This document shows, in pieces, positions 33,533-46,392 of a stretch of DNA of 64,000 nucleotides; position 1 is the stretch's first letter, and every line of letters starts with the position of its first letter. The notes beneath the pieces were generated by a model. That model saw only the letters and a program-made list of their open reading frames with translations, was not told where the DNA came from and did not search any database. The position numbers and the translations under genes are program-made. The stretch comes from Periplaneta americana. Its lineage: Eukaryota > Arthropoda > Insecta > Blattodea > Blattidae. The stretch spans positions 176,664,488 through 176,728,487 of the forward strand of contig NC_091120.1 in NCBI RefSeq assembly GCF_040183065.1, read 5' to 3'.

Positions 33533-34223
33533 AAGTTACTAGTAATAACATCATAGCAATATGTCCATCTAGAGAAACTACACTTTCCAATGGTGAAATA
33601 ATAATTAATTATATAAATCGGTTAATTTAGATTCCTATATTACTTCATACAAACACAGAAACATTCTCTGTAGGCTATCTTTCATAGCTTTCGATTGTTG
33701 CTGTCCAAGGCCCCTTATAGACGAAGTCATTTGTTTTTTATTTCATTATACGGCCTTAGATGGCAGTTATTTTAATTTTAAAACTCATTTATCTCATTAA
33801 ATATCAGTCCTCTCAAAATTTTTCAAGGAATAAAACTTATCGCAAATTATTTTTAAAGAAACTTTTGTTATGTAACATTTTTCACAAAAATCAATAATAA
33901 GCGAGATATTTCGATTTATTTAATTCAGGCCCCCTTATAACCCCCCTTTTAAATAATGTATTTTAAATTCCATATAGCCTAAAATCTAAGTTACAACGAA
34001 CATAATTTATATTCCAATTTTCATCGAAATCCGTTCATCCATTATCGCGTGAAAAGGTAACAAACAAACATACAGACAGACAGACAGACAGACAGACCTA
34101 CAAACAAAAATTTCAAAAAAGCGATTTTCGGTTTCAGGGTGGTTAATTATATATGTTAGGACCAATTATTTTTGGAAAATCGAAAATTACCAGAAAAATT
34201 TCGGCTACAAATTTATTATTAGT
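33533..34223. other. No gene seen
   Basis: Contains CGAAATCCGTTCATCCATTA and a (CAGA)n run at 34072-34098, a combination common near 3' ends of retroelements, but no coding remnant is attached. Confidence 0.4.
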
Positions 34224-34233
34224 AGGCCTATAG

Positions 34234-34325
<92 letters not shown>
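34224..34325. repeat. (ATT)n microsatellite
   Basis: About 33 units with one ACT interruption, directly 5' of a SINE. Confidence 0.95.
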
Positions 34326-34327
<2 letters not shown>

Positions 34328-34345
34328 CTACTGTTGTTATTTCCG

Positions 34346-34590
34346 GCGTCCGTGTGGTTCGGTTGGTAGAGCAACTAGTTACAGACTGGAAGGTCCGGGG
34401 TTTGATCCCGGGTGATGGAATTTTCTCGTTACCAAGCTTTCAGAATTGCCCCGAATTACACTCTAGCTCCTATCAAATTGAGTTCCGTGTCTTTCTCGGG
34501 GTAAAACGGTGCCGAGGTCAAGAAAACATGAAGTTCTACCTCCATGCCTTCCAAGTGCCTTTATGGTATGTATAGGGGCTATATTTGCCT
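34346..34590 (+). mobile_element. tRNA-derived SINE
   Basis: Head GTGGTTCGGTTGGTAGAGCA (box A) and GGGGTTTGATCCCGGG (box B), then a body with TCAAATTGAGTTCCGTGTCT. The head is unusually tRNA-like, but there is no 3' CCA-type end or closed acceptor stem. Confidence 0.82.
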
Positions 34591-34720
34591 TTATTATTAT
34601 TGTCAGCGATGAAGATATTAAAATTGAATGAAGAGGCACAGTGTTGCAATGGAGAACAACGGAAATTAGCTATCGGAAGATGTGTTACACATTCAAAGCC
34701 GATTATACACAAATACTGTA

Positions 34721-35634
34721 CTAGTGGCTTGTGCAGCAAATGCTGTAAACTAAGTTCATTAGACGTTCAAATAAACATTTTTCAGATTTATTTTCAATGA
34801 AGAATAGCAGACATTTTAAAAGTTATTTGCTTGCATAATAATGAAAGATACTCTTTCTCGAGCCAATACTGAAGGGAACCACGCATATAAATATCTACAC
34901 CACACCGCAATTAAATATGTGAAAAAGACCCAACTCCACTTGATTAATAACTATAAAAATATTTGATTTTTAATAATATTATTATCTTACGTAAGTTTCA
35001 CAGCTTGCAGTAACTTATACTATATATACTATATAACCGCCACTCAGTAAAATATAGAAATCAAAATCTAATTTAAGTTATTCTCTACATCTACTTACAT
35101 AACCCCAAAAGTTTCACTTTCATATCATCAATAAAGCATTAATATGTATAATTAATGAAAATAGTCATATCATGGCATTAACTACAATAATATTTCATTT
35201 CTGATGGTAATAATGTCATCAAACTACCTCAAGTTTTGTAGTTTTTAATATCCAATACACAGCTGTACTCAGAAAATTACACACCACAGAATTGAACCTG
35301 TAAATTATTTTTAGTAAGTTAAGTTTTTAATAACCAATTTAATTTGAACTCTAAATATGTCAGCATTCTTGCAGATCATGGCCTTCGTGTAACATTGTTT
35401 GCTGTAGTGTGTGTTTTATTTTGTTCTGAAGTGCAATTAGCTAATTCTCAAAACTGACGACAGATGGATTTTGGAAAATAGGAAAATTATGTTGAAAAAT
35501 TGACATTTTACTAAAAACTACTATTTTTTCTGAAAAACTTTGAGTTCCAAGCTTCAAAATGAGGGGTCATTTATTAAAATCCGTTCAGTCGTTTTCCCGT
35601 AATTTCCATTACCAATTCAAATTACATATATAGA
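34721..35634 (-). mobile_element. Helitron, decayed, copy 2
   Basis: On the minus strand it begins TC after an A (35635-35633) and ends with GCTGCACAAGCCACTAG before a T (34720), the same 3' end as copy 1 including the hairpin half. It is 914 bp and lacks the Rep-like interior of copy 1; the 5' halves are closely similar from GGGAAAACG-CTGAACGGATT onward. Confidence 0.85.
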
Positions 35635-35984
35635 TGTGCGAAACTTTTGGGAAATGGATACAGGATTTAGAAGCAAGCAATAAAGCTTATGTAAATATAT
35701 AGTTTTGTTTTGTTGTTACTTTTAATTACAGCTCTTAGTTCTTACTTATTTGCTTATTACAACTTCTTTTTATATCTTTGTTTGAAACGTTCCGTATGAT
35801 TCTAAAGATAATTCTCAAAGTGGCCACCATGAGTTCTAATACATACTTATAAGCATCGCATCATGGACTGTTTTTTTATTATTTTACGATGCTTTATCAA
35901 CGTTTCATTTCATTTATTGTATTCCACAGATCTGAAATTAACATTGAAGTTTTAAGAACAAGTTAAAATTTTACAAGATTACAA

Positions 35985-36177
35985 CTTTTTGGCGAGATGA
36001 AGTGAGGTGAGGCCGAGGATTCGCGATAGATTACCTGGCATTTGCCTTATAGTTGGGAAAAACCTCGGAAAAAACCCAACCATGTAATCAGACTAAACGG
36101 GGGTCTAACCCAAGCCCGAGCGCAGCTCCGGGTCAAAAGGCTAACGAGTCTGCCGACTGAGCTACGTTGGTGGCTCT
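35985..36177 (-). mobile_element. tRNA-derived SINE, same family as 15392-15571
   Basis: GGCGAGATGAAGTGAGGTGA and TTGGGAAAAACCTCGGAAAA match the body; the box B (GGTTAGACCCCCG on the minus strand) is damaged. Confidence 0.78.
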
Positions 36178-36215
36178 ACAAAAAATATACAGTAGATAGT
36201 AATCAGATATTATGG

Positions 36216-36425
36216 TTATCTATCGTCCGAGTGAGATGAAGGTGGTGATGCCAGAGAAATGAGTCCAGGGTCCAGCGCCGAAAGTTACCCAGCATTTACT
36301 CTTAATGAGTTGAGGAAAACCGCGGAAAAATCGGCTAACTTGTCCCAATCGCGATTTGAACCCGGGCCCGTTCATTTCACGGTCAGACGTGTTAACTGTT
36401 ACTTCACAGCGATAGACTGGACTGT
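36216..36425 (-). mobile_element. tRNA-derived SINE, same family as 32430-32695
   Basis: Shares GAGATGAAGGTG-TGATGCC, CGAAAGTTACCCAGCATTT and the box B CCCGGGTTCAAATCGCG on the minus strand. Confidence 0.8.
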
Positions 36426-36974
36426 CTTACTCTCTCCCATATTCCAAGTATCTGCTGTCACTCTTCTTCAATAAACACTGGCAAAGAATTTCGATAGCCC
36501 TAATGAGTAGATCCTCTTTTTTTTTTTTACAAAGCCTACTGCTATCATAAGCATGACTCACTAATTTAAAAAGAACTAAACCACATTAAATAAAAAGCAG
36601 GTCTACCTCTAATGAAAAAACGATGCGAAATTAAATATATATTTATTTACATGAAAAATTTACTTATTTTTGGGTTCTCTATTTCTCAACATACTCCTAA
36701 AATTTCTGGTTTGAAAGTAGATTAAAAATCTAGGGCACAAAGTAATGTAGACATATTTTTCTATAAGAAAAACTATTTATTACTCTTAAGGATAAAACGT
36801 ATCTGTTCTGATTGCAAGTGTTTTGTTGATGACTAGATCTAAGTTTATATTCTTCTGCAAAGAAATAATTTAATATTATACAGTAATAATAGAATCCTTT
36901 TAATGACAATGTATTGCAGTAGTCATACAAGTCATGATCAATTTTTATATTCGTCTTTGAATTTGGAGTAATAA

Positions 36975-37725
36975 TTTTTGTGCGAGATCGTGCGTATTTG
37001 CTTGGTTTCCGCACAAAACCAATCCGCGGAAAGTCTAAAATTCCACATTCAGTATTCCCAACCTAACACACACAGCAATTTCCCCCTTCTTACCGCTTAA
37101 GTGACATATTGATTTTACTGCTTTAGGCTTTTAACATATTATTTTTAGAGACGTTCAATACAGTAATAATTATAAATTGGAAACTTACCACTGCAATTTC
37201 ACCTAAATTGCACTGTTAATTATTGTTTTTAAATATATGCGAAAATTAAGTAAACTCTACAACTCCACTAAAGTTACTGCATTCGTGATGCAAGTAACAT
37301 TAAGGAAGCCGTGAAAAAATCAACAAGATTCCAGACTCATTACATAACCTTACCGTTTGTTTTAAGTTCGCATTTATAGACTGGGGGGGAAAAAAAAGAC
37401 AGACGTATATTACGGCCTGCTGGAGTATAGTAAACACAGAAAACATTTTAAAGCAACAATGTTGAAGATAGATATTTTTGTTTTGCAAATTTGCCGTCAT
37501 TGAACAGAAACCAAGATGGAGATTTCATTGCAACTAATTAGAAATTCCTCTTTCAGGTATGTAATAAACGATCTTCGCACAAAATAATGTACGATACACG
37601 AGCGGTATGTTCTCTTTCAATTCTCGGAAATTAAAAAAGCTGAACTACGTTTCGCTTTTTCAAACTTTTCCTCGAACGTGAAAACTTCAACATACCGCTC
37701 TTGTAAAGCATATTACTATTACAAT
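36975..37725. mobile_element. Composite fold-back repeat, copy 3 (fullest)
   Basis: It starts TTTTGTGCGAGATCGTGCGT. An inner inverted match CGATCTTCGCACAAAA lies at about 37570, and it ends with a hairpin of about 135 bp (arms ACGAGCGGTATGTT and AACATACCGCTCTTGT, loop around AGCTGAACTACGTTTCGCTT). No coding capacity. It is non-autonomous and of unknown class. Confidence 0.8.
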
Positions 37726-38327
37726 ACTTATTCGTATTCTGATAGACGATTTAGATCATTTATATAAGTATTTTCTCAAGCCTGGATTCATAATAAGTTA
37801 TCACTGATTCTGCTAGTGCGAAGTATACAATGCGCAATACATATTTTGTTTGGCTTATTTCTTCTTATATAATAAAATGTTTATAGTATTGTTTTAAGTT
37901 TATTTGAAATGATTCCAGAATTCTCATTCCATTTAATGTGACAGTCAATCATAATCCCTAAACAAACGCGAGCATTTGTATCCTAATTATACAATAACAA
38001 TTTTCTATGTTCTTTTCATATAAACATTCACAATTGTGAAAATTAATATTATATAGCCTACACTTCTCTAGAAATGTAAATACAATATTAATTCTATAAC
38101 GAAAATTATAACGAATCACAAACAACGGATAATAGTGTAGAGTGGAGTGCATTACCTTAACCAAGAAACAAAAATAAAACGAAAGTGTAAGACAACTTAG
38201 AAATAAAAACATTAAATTTAAGTTAACGTGTGCATAGGAACCAGGGAACACAAAGCCATAGAGATCGGTAGCTTCTTCATTTTAGTACTATAAGCTCCAA
38301 CAGAATGCGCTAAACGCAGCTACGTTC
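37726..38327. other. No gene seen
   Basis: AT-rich; no recognised feature. Confidence 0.45.
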
Positions 38328-38725
38328 CAGAGTCCGTGGATATACCAGAGTAGCGCAATCACCGAGTCGGCCGCCATTGTTATTCCTTTTCAACACGCTA
38401 GGGATAGGAATATTTAAAGTAAAACTCAGATATTTTTAATTTGAAGGGCAAAAACTTCTAAAGGATCTTCTTACATTTTAGAACATTATTGTCAGTCAAC
38501 ATATTAATGTATAAAAACTTTATTTAATAATTATTACAGCATAAATATACATTTAAGTGTTCAATACACTCATTCATAAACGTCAAAGTTATAGGTATTA
38601 CAGCAGCATGAACTTAATAAATTACAAGTAACAAATGAAAACAACAATGTTGCAAATAAAATAACAATAAATATAAACATTTCCCACTGCATTCCTCGTG
38701 CAAACTCTCCGACTTCCGCATATAA

Positions 38726-39405
38726 GGGGACACTATACTGAAATTTCTCGAAGTTGATTAGTTTTAAGAGTTCACAACAATGAAATCAATAACTACCATA
38801 CTTACGAAGCTAGATTCACCAAATTTTGATCACTGGTATATCTGTTTAATAGTGATAAGTGTACAAAATTGCATCCGCCTATGATACGTGATCTGCATTT
38901 TATTAATTATTTTATTAAAATATTGAACCGCTTTATATTAAAAAGTCGCTTGCACTACAATTGACATTATTCTTAAGTGATTTTCACTTACATGGTTCCT
39001 TACATACATGGAATCAAAGCTTACTATAAGGTTTTGCTGTAAAATTAATAAATAAATTACTAGAATTTCCTTTATAAAAAAAAATTAATAGTCATAAAAA
39101 TTCCTAGTAATTTACCCATTCGCTGTACAGAAAATTCCAATAGTAATGTTTGTTCCAATGTATATAAAGAATCTTACAAGTGAATATCAATGAAAAATAA
39201 TGTAACTTGTGACGCAAGGGACTTTTTGCATTAAGCAATAGGCCTACACTATATAGTTAAGTTATTAATAAAATGCAAAACACTTATCATAGAGAGAGAC
39301 GAAATTTTCTACATGTGTTATTATCAACCAGATATACTAGTAATAAACATTTTGTGAGTTTAGCTTTAAAAATATGGAAGTTAGTAATTTCAGTATAATG
39401 TCCCC
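38726..39405. mobile_element. MITE-like element with 20-bp inverted ends
   Basis: GGGGACACTATACTGAAATT at the left is inverted at 39386-39405 with one mismatch. The 640-bp interior is non-coding. No clear target duplication. Confidence 0.6.
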
Positions 39406-40315
39406 AAGGATACACTGATGTGAGATTTTGTCATTTTTGGTAAAAAAAATCGTTTCTTTGTTTTTATCTTTAAAAATTCATTTATGGTCTAAAGATGCCC
39501 TCTGCCAATTTTCATGACCATACGACCGGTCTATCAGCTGTTTAGGGTCACATTTTTAAAAGGCTGCGGGCTCTGACTGTTAATTTAAATTCTCCGTCCA
39601 CGACCTCCACTCTGAAATCTGCGACAATTTTGGAAATTACACTATATTTCATACATTGTGTATTATATTAGATTTCCGATTGAACCAGTGTAGCTTCTCG
39701 ACTTCTCGAAATATTTCTTCATAGAATCCAACAGGTATTAGACCTACTTCAAAGGCTGCTTTCCTTTAAAAGATATTCAGTTACAAAGGAGAGCACAACT
39801 CTTGTCTAAAGGAAAATTCCACTTGTTGCTAGTAGCCATAACAACGTGTTTTCCATGCTTTGTTTTTGTTTTGATACAATAAATATTTGCAAGTTTCTAA
39901 CAGTTTTATTGTTAGTGTATAATAGTGTCTACAGTCCATAGTGATTTGTAAATATTTTTCTATTATAGTGTTTTCATAAGATTACATAATTTTTTAGTCA
40001 TCTTTATTTACTAGTGTAGGTTAGGTGTGCACTGCGTGGTAGTGTATATAAGGATAAGCTCTGTGTATAATATGCTAGTTCTATATGTTTCAAAATTCCT
40101 AGAAAATAAAAAAGACAGAGACCTGGTTCATTATTATTATTATTATCCCAAACTTTTGAAGTCAATTTTCTCCACTTTAATTTTCTGCAAATTTTGCATT
40201 GCTAAAAATACTACTCTTTCTACAGATTCTGTACTACATGCATGACTTTTTGTAGAGGTTTTTTAATATGTTCTTAACAAAACTTACTATCAGTATTATA
40301 CCTAACACTCATTTT

Positions 40316-40560
40316 TGTTGTTGTTGTTTAGTCAACTGTCCGAGGACAGGTTTGAACCTCATAAGTACCACCAATAAGGCATCACTCATGAGACAACTTG
40401 GCCAGGAGATAATGGGGTAGGGTGGCAAGTTTCTTTCCCCCTCCAATGCACACTTCGCCGATTAGCTACATATTCCACTAATCAGACTTCAGATGCTTAC
40501 AAACAATCTTCCTTTCTCTGACACATATCATCAAGTGAGATGTACTGCCTGATTATATAC
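40316..40560. mobile_element. Dispersed repeat starting GTTGTTGTTTAGTCAACTGT
   Basis: The stretch with CCGAGGACAGGTTTGAACCT and GGAGATAATGGGGTAGGGTG looks like a retroposon body of a kind I believe to be widespread in arthropods. There is only one copy here, so this rests on recognition and not on comparison. Confidence 0.4.
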
Positions 40561-41497
40561 GAGTATATGCATATCAGTCAGAAGAGGTATTTTTTTATAT
40601 TAGACTAATTTTTTTACGCTCGAGTTGAATTTTTTCTTTTTTTACACTTTTAGTGCATTAAATATTTTAAATTATTTTGTAGTAAAATAAAGAGGAAAAT
40701 TGTATAGTAAGTTTCGTTTCTGAAGGTCTGACACGTACGTAGAAAAAAATTCTGGCCAAAATAGTAGCAATTTTTGAAAAACTAAATTTACACAATTTAA
40801 AATTACAAATTAAAAGTACAAAATTTCATAGATCTACCTAGAATAGTTTTTGAAAATTGAAATTTCACATCAGTCTAACCTTAATAGGGTTTCTAGTTTC
40901 TACGGTCTTTGTATTTTCCAATCGAGCCAACAATACAATCTTGTCTCAAGAATGAATTCAGAACTTCACAAACATATTATGTCATTCTTGCAAATAGCAA
41001 ATAGGATTAAATTCAGAGATGCTTGGTTTGAAAGAGGGAAGATGGTAAAAATTTGACACTGATCCTAATTGGTACGTGATTGTCATTTATTTTATGTAAA
41101 AATATCATTGCTGAAACAACTTAAATTCTGGATTAGTTTTATAAAAATATTTTGGGTCCCAAATTTTTAAAAAAATAAATATCAAAATACAATCATTCTT
41201 TATCTCACAATGTATGCTCGCTTAGGCAGCGGATCGTTCCTTTTTATATTTATAGTCACTTCTTTCCTTTTTCCTTATTTCTTTCACCTTGTCACAGAGA
41301 AAACAAATGTGCGCTTTTTTCAGTTCTCTGTGAACAGTTCTGAACACAGCAGCACTGCATTTTTTCGCATTTAAATTCCATTCTTTCCCTATAAAACTGT
41401 ATACTGCATAGCGCGCGCTGGACTAACAATGGCGGATTTGTCGGCATTTGCCGGCTCAAACGATTGCAGTACGCTGGATATCCACGGACTCTACTAC

Positions 41498-42129
41498 GTT
41501 CTGATACCTCTCTCAACAAGAGGTTCCTGAATACAGAAATTAAGTCGCTAGCTTAAAAAATGTAGAAGAAGGAAATTTAAATCCCTAAAAGTTCCCTTTC
41601 CATTCCTTTCCATGCTGAAATACTAAGCTGAGAACTATTGATTATTGTTACAGACAGGTGGGCTGGGAAAGGAGGATAAAATTATAATCAAAATACAATG
41701 TAAATAGTTCTGTACATTGTAGTGATTTTTTTTTTCAAATAGACCTCCGCCTTTTACAAGATATATATGTATATTATACAATAAAAAAAAAATAAAATTT
41801 GCATTCAAACATTTTTCACCAAAAGTGAAATGTTTTAAAAGAAATAATTCATTCTGTACTAGTAAATAGAATGGCTTGGTATAGTAGTGAACGTAGTTAC
41901 CGACACAGCAAATAGAGGTGGGTGGTAAAATGCTGTTACTGTTTTGTTTACAGAAGACTACAGATGGCTCTACGGTCGTCCTGGCAGCCTATGTTGGCAT
42001 CGTTTTAGCATTGAGCTGCATATCTATCTGTTATTAGTCTGTTATGAAATAGCTCATGTTATGTTGTGCACAACAGTAATTTTTTGTTTGTCAGCATATT
42101 CCAAATCTCACCTGACCGATGGATATCAA
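41498..42129. other. No gene seen
   Basis: AT-rich; no recognised feature. Confidence 0.45.
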
Positions 42130-43130
42130 TGACATGGACTTAGAAAAGTGGATTGGAATAAACTTATGGGAATCCTGTTGAAAATTGATGTGGATTGGAA
42201 AGAGAGGAGGCTATTCGGTAATCTTTATATGAAACGAGTCAGAGTCAAGGTTAAAGAATAAATGTCAGAGAGAAGTTGAATAGAAAGGGGAGTTGAGAAT
42301 TTAGTAAAAAACTGTTTTCAGAACATGGAAGTGGCGATAGGAGGAAGAAGAATAAAGTGCATAAGATTTGCTGATGATACAGCGTTGTTAGCAGAAGAGT
42401 AGATGGTACTCAGAGATATAATACTAAAGATAATTGACAGTTGTGAGCAGTATAGAATGAAGATAAATGCAACGAGACGAAGAGCAGGGTAATCAGAAGA
42501 AGAAGAAGAAGAAGAAGAAGAAGAAGAAGAAGAAGAAGGTAGAATTGTGAATTAGAAATGAGGCAGTGGAACAAGTGGACACCTACAAATATTTGGAGTG
42601 TACTAAAAGCAGTAACATGAGCTGCTGCCAGGAAGTCAAAATGATACCAACGGCAAAGGAAGCTTTTAATAGAAAAGGAGCATCTTCTGCGGACCTCTGG
42701 AAAAATAATTAAGGAAGAGGCTAGTGAAGTGCTTCGTGTGGAGTGTGCCATTATATAGGGCAGAAGCATGGATGTTGCGAAGTACTCGTAAACTATTAAA
42801 AATATTTCAAACGTAGATATAGAGAAGAATGGAACGTGTGAAATGGACAGACAGAATGAAGTTGTGCTAGAAACAGTGGGTAAAGAAAAAATAATGGTGA
42901 AACTGATATGGAATTTGCTGGGTCACTGGCTAAGAAGAAACTGCATAGCCTACTAAACGATACACTGGAAGGAATGATGAACGTGAGAAAAGTTCAGGGC
43001 AGAAGAAAATATCGGATGGTAGACAACATTAAGATATATGGATCGTATGCGCAGACTAAGAGGAAGGCAGAAAAAAGGAAAGATTAGATAATGCTGGATT
43101 TACAGTGAAGTTATGAATGAATGAAAAAAA
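42130..43130 (+). mobile_element. LINE fragment, frame heavily broken
   Basis: Pieces in several frames read VDW-KLMGIL, DVDWKERRLFGNLYMKRVRV, then VKNCFQNMEVAIGGRRIKCI and RFADDTALLAEE (FADD catalytic pair), followed by a worn thumb and C-terminal region. The QGCPLSPTLFN block expected between them is deleted. An (AAG)n run has grown at 42497-42538. The tail is (TGAA)n, interrupted by a SINE and resuming at 43343-43357. Related fragments lie at 17450 and 62740. The clade is uncertain. Confidence 0.8.
42497..42538. repeat. (AAG)n microsatellite
   Basis: About 14 units inside former LINE coding sequence. Confidence 0.95.
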
Positions 43131-43132
43131 AA

Positions 43133-43342
43133 ATATATGGTTTATTTAACTACGCTCGCCACTGCCGAGGTTATATCAGCGTCGCCGGTGTGCCGGAATT
43201 TTGTCCCGCAGGAGTTCTTTTACATGCCAGTAAATCTACTGACATGAGCCTGTCGCATTTAAGCACACTTAAATGCCATCGGCCTGGGCCGGGATCGAAC
43301 TCGCAACCTCGAGCTCAGAAGGCCAGCGTTATACCAACTGAA
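43133..43342 (-). mobile_element. tRNA-derived SINE, copy 2 of the 17.6-kb family
   Basis: It is the reverse complement of the 17586-17822 family, with TTTATTTAACTACGCTCGCC at the tail end and CGAGGTTGCGAGTTCGATCC at box B on the minus strand. TGAATGAATG flanks both sides, so it landed in the (TGAA)n tail of the LINE. Confidence 0.9.
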
Positions 43343-43375
43343 TGAATGAATGAATTACTTAATTAATTAATGTTA

Positions 43376-46300
43376 CTATTTCCACAGTTAGTTGCTGTTG
43401 GAACTTTGGAGTTGACGAAAATTGAAAGAGGAAGGAAGATTATTCGAAGATAGGTTGGAAACATGATTTTTTTCGTATTAGCAAAAAAAAAAAATGTATT
43501 ATGCTTATTGTGTTGTGATATAATAATGGATTACAATAGGGATGGGAGATCATTCGAAAATAATCTGTAATTTGTTAATCTGTTATTTTAAAATTAATTT
43601 AACCCGAAGAACGTTAACTTATCAAAAATAGCCGGTTATTCTTTTTATGAAAGAAAACACTTTTACGAAGTATTTTTACAGTAGGACTTATACAAGCATA
43701 TAACACGAAATTACCAACAAATTTTTCCTAGAACTCTCTATTAGTGACAGAGTTCTTTTGCGTGTCGTATATCTACGAAATTGAACCCGCAATTTTACTT
43801 CTCTCCCGGAGAAGCCATGCTAAGAATTTTATCGCCCTGTCAACGGGCATCATGATAGCTGCAAAGATGTTAAAATCAGAAGCAAGAGAAAGTGATGCTG
43901 TGATATATCAGTTCATTTCGAGTACTGTTATTACGATACCGAAATATAGGTAGAGAAATAAATAATCACGAAGTTGTTATATCGGATGGTGGCAATATTC
44001 CTACTTGATCTGTGTTACAGGTTTGCCCTTGACACATCGTAATACATTATGTGTGCATGAGTAGCTACAGGGAGCAAAAAACAGAAGAATCGAGGAATAC
44101 GATACTGGCATGAAGCAGTGTTGCCAATACGGTGGTTTATCCACTAAACCTAGATTTTTTAACCCTCTGTCAGCTGCTAAAAATGTATTCAATGGTGGGC
44201 AGTGGGAAATGTAGTTATTTCATATTTATGACAGTGGAAATTTTAGTGCCTTTCATATAATTAAACTGATTTGTAAGGCAGACTGTATATAAAACACTAA
44301 TTAAGCTATTAATGTTAATCGTGAGTGTTATGAGCTTTTAAAATGTATGTCTTGCAATACTAGATGGCTATCATTGTATTCTGTAATTGATCGCATAACA
44401 AATCAATGAATTGAAAACGAAACAGGGTTTTAATATACTTAGTAAGAAATTAGAGGACGTTATTTTTTTTTCCGTTGTTTCTCCGATCAAGCACCTACAG
44501 AAAATACTTCCTGAATATATGAAAATACTCAAAAATGTTGCCATACAAATTAGTCCTCACTATGTTTTTTAAAAAAATCAAGAATTTCTTAATTCAATTC
44601 ATGGAGAAATTTAACATAACCCAAAAGGTTGCTAGGTATGTTGAATTACAGTGTCGCGCAATGCACTTAAGTGGAAAAATTTCAGCTGTCCCGGTGATTT
44701 TTTTGTACGGTACGAAATATTCACAAAATATATGAACCCCTTCAAATAATTGATGAGTTCACGCTATCAATGTTATATCTTTCAGACGTGGATTCAAATT
44801 AATATAATTGAAACAAAATTAGAAATTGACTGGGAATGAAGCTATTACAGTCAATTTTAAAATCAGGGCTGCATTTGTATGTTGTCATAATTTTGAATTG
44901 CCTTAGCACATATTAAAAAAATCTGTGCTGTATCAGAGATAGCACGTAGAATACGTCACGCTGTATCGGGAATGAAGTTAAAGTAAAGCTGTGTTGGTTT
45001 GAATATTTTATTTTTGTGTCGGTTTATAAATGAAGAGTATGGGTCTGTGATAAGAGAAGAAGTTAATGAAGGACGTGCAATATATTTTCTCTTCATATTA
45101 GGCGACACTCCAAAATTAATTCCAGCTCACAGCAAATGTTCCATTATGGTTCACTTAAAGTGTATCGTTCCAATCTTGTTGATAAATTCGCGAACGCGTA
45201 GCATGAATGAATTATCCAAATAAATGAGAACTCGTGTGATATTTGAATAAGAATATTTCGCGAATTAATAAATAAATAATAAAAGGAAAATAACATGAAC
45301 TGTAGGTGTAATTAAATAACATATTCAATTTACTAAATTAATATTTCGTACTTAATTCACCGGCATGGTCTTGGCTTACTGTAATATGAAATTCATAGCA
45401 AAACATTTCTCAGTAGATAGTTGTCGCAATTATATTGAACGAAACATCGAAGCTAGACAAATATTTGTGGTTATAACATTTTATTCTGAATTAGTTCGCG
45501 GTAGTATAAGCAGTCATTTCATGTCTTGATATTTCTTGAATCTTGTAATGTCTTTCAACAGAGAATTCTAAATATTGATTGCAAATCATCGCTTTATTTA
45601 TTTTCTGTATTTGTTGGTATTAAATTATTAATAGCATGACCGCCATGGCCTTCTAAATTGTCTATCTGGAAATAAACATAGACATTAGGTGTAACAAGAT
45701 GCTAAACAAATGCGCATCAGATGCGACATGAATTTTTCGGCAATATTACAGTTCATATAGCCGGAAAACACAATAAAGTAAAAGAAAAGTTATTTATGTA
45801 TTAAGAGAGGTAAGTAGTTTTTTACTAGTCGAGGACGAGTTAGCGCCCAAGTAATAGAGAACTGCAATTAAGTAGTCCAGAGTAACAAATACTACTTAAC
45901 TCACGAATTGCATAGACTATAATGCTTTTTCCGCTTCCACATTTTACGTAATAAAAATATATTTCTTAATTTTGCAGCTCATGCATTATGTCCAGACACT
46001 CCCGTACTCTTCCTACAGAGCTGCGCACGAGCTCGGATGAGTCTACTTACGAATTATAGGAGATAGCATTTGCCTTGAACTACCTTCCCTTCTACTCCTA
46101 CCCCCTCCAAAGAAACGTTGTTCCCCTACTGCGCATAGCGAGTGTCTTGACAAAATGTTTTTTTTTTCTATGTTACTGTTGAATGAAACATATTTTCACT
46201 TACTTCTCTAGAGAAGTCTACGGCACGAATCGGAGTCACGTGGTTATCTCGGTCTAGTCATGGCCATCGTGACAGTCTCCTAATATAAAATACATGTTCA

Positions 46301-46390
46301 AAGTTCCTAAAACAAAAACAAAAAACAAACGAATTTCTATATTAGACCTAAACTAATGTTGAATGTGTTCATTGTTTGCCATGTCGAGAC
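43376..46390. other. No gene seen
   Basis: Three kilobases of AT-rich sequence with only short random frames. I found no exon, RNA or classified repeat. Confidence 0.45.
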
Positions 46391-46392
46391 TA

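Larger units (their letters stand above)
38328..41497. repeat. Segment bounded by a degenerate inverted pair
   Basis: ACGTTCCAGAGTCCGTGGAT at 38328 onward and its inverted relative ATCCACGGACTCTACTACGT ending at 41497 share about 60-90 bp, including CCGCCATTGTTA. Each contains, pointing toward the ends, an ACAATGGCGG start-like phrase with a 29- to 34-codon open frame. The 3-kb interior is AT-rich and has no gene. It may be a large worn element. Confidence 0.4.

Noticed and set aside
33125-33630. Long Tyr/Ile/Leu frames
   Set aside because: They are translations of the (TATAT)n tract in three frames.
34346-34420. Genuine tRNA gene
   Set aside because: Box A and box B are good, but acceptor and anticodon stems do not close and a SINE body follows.
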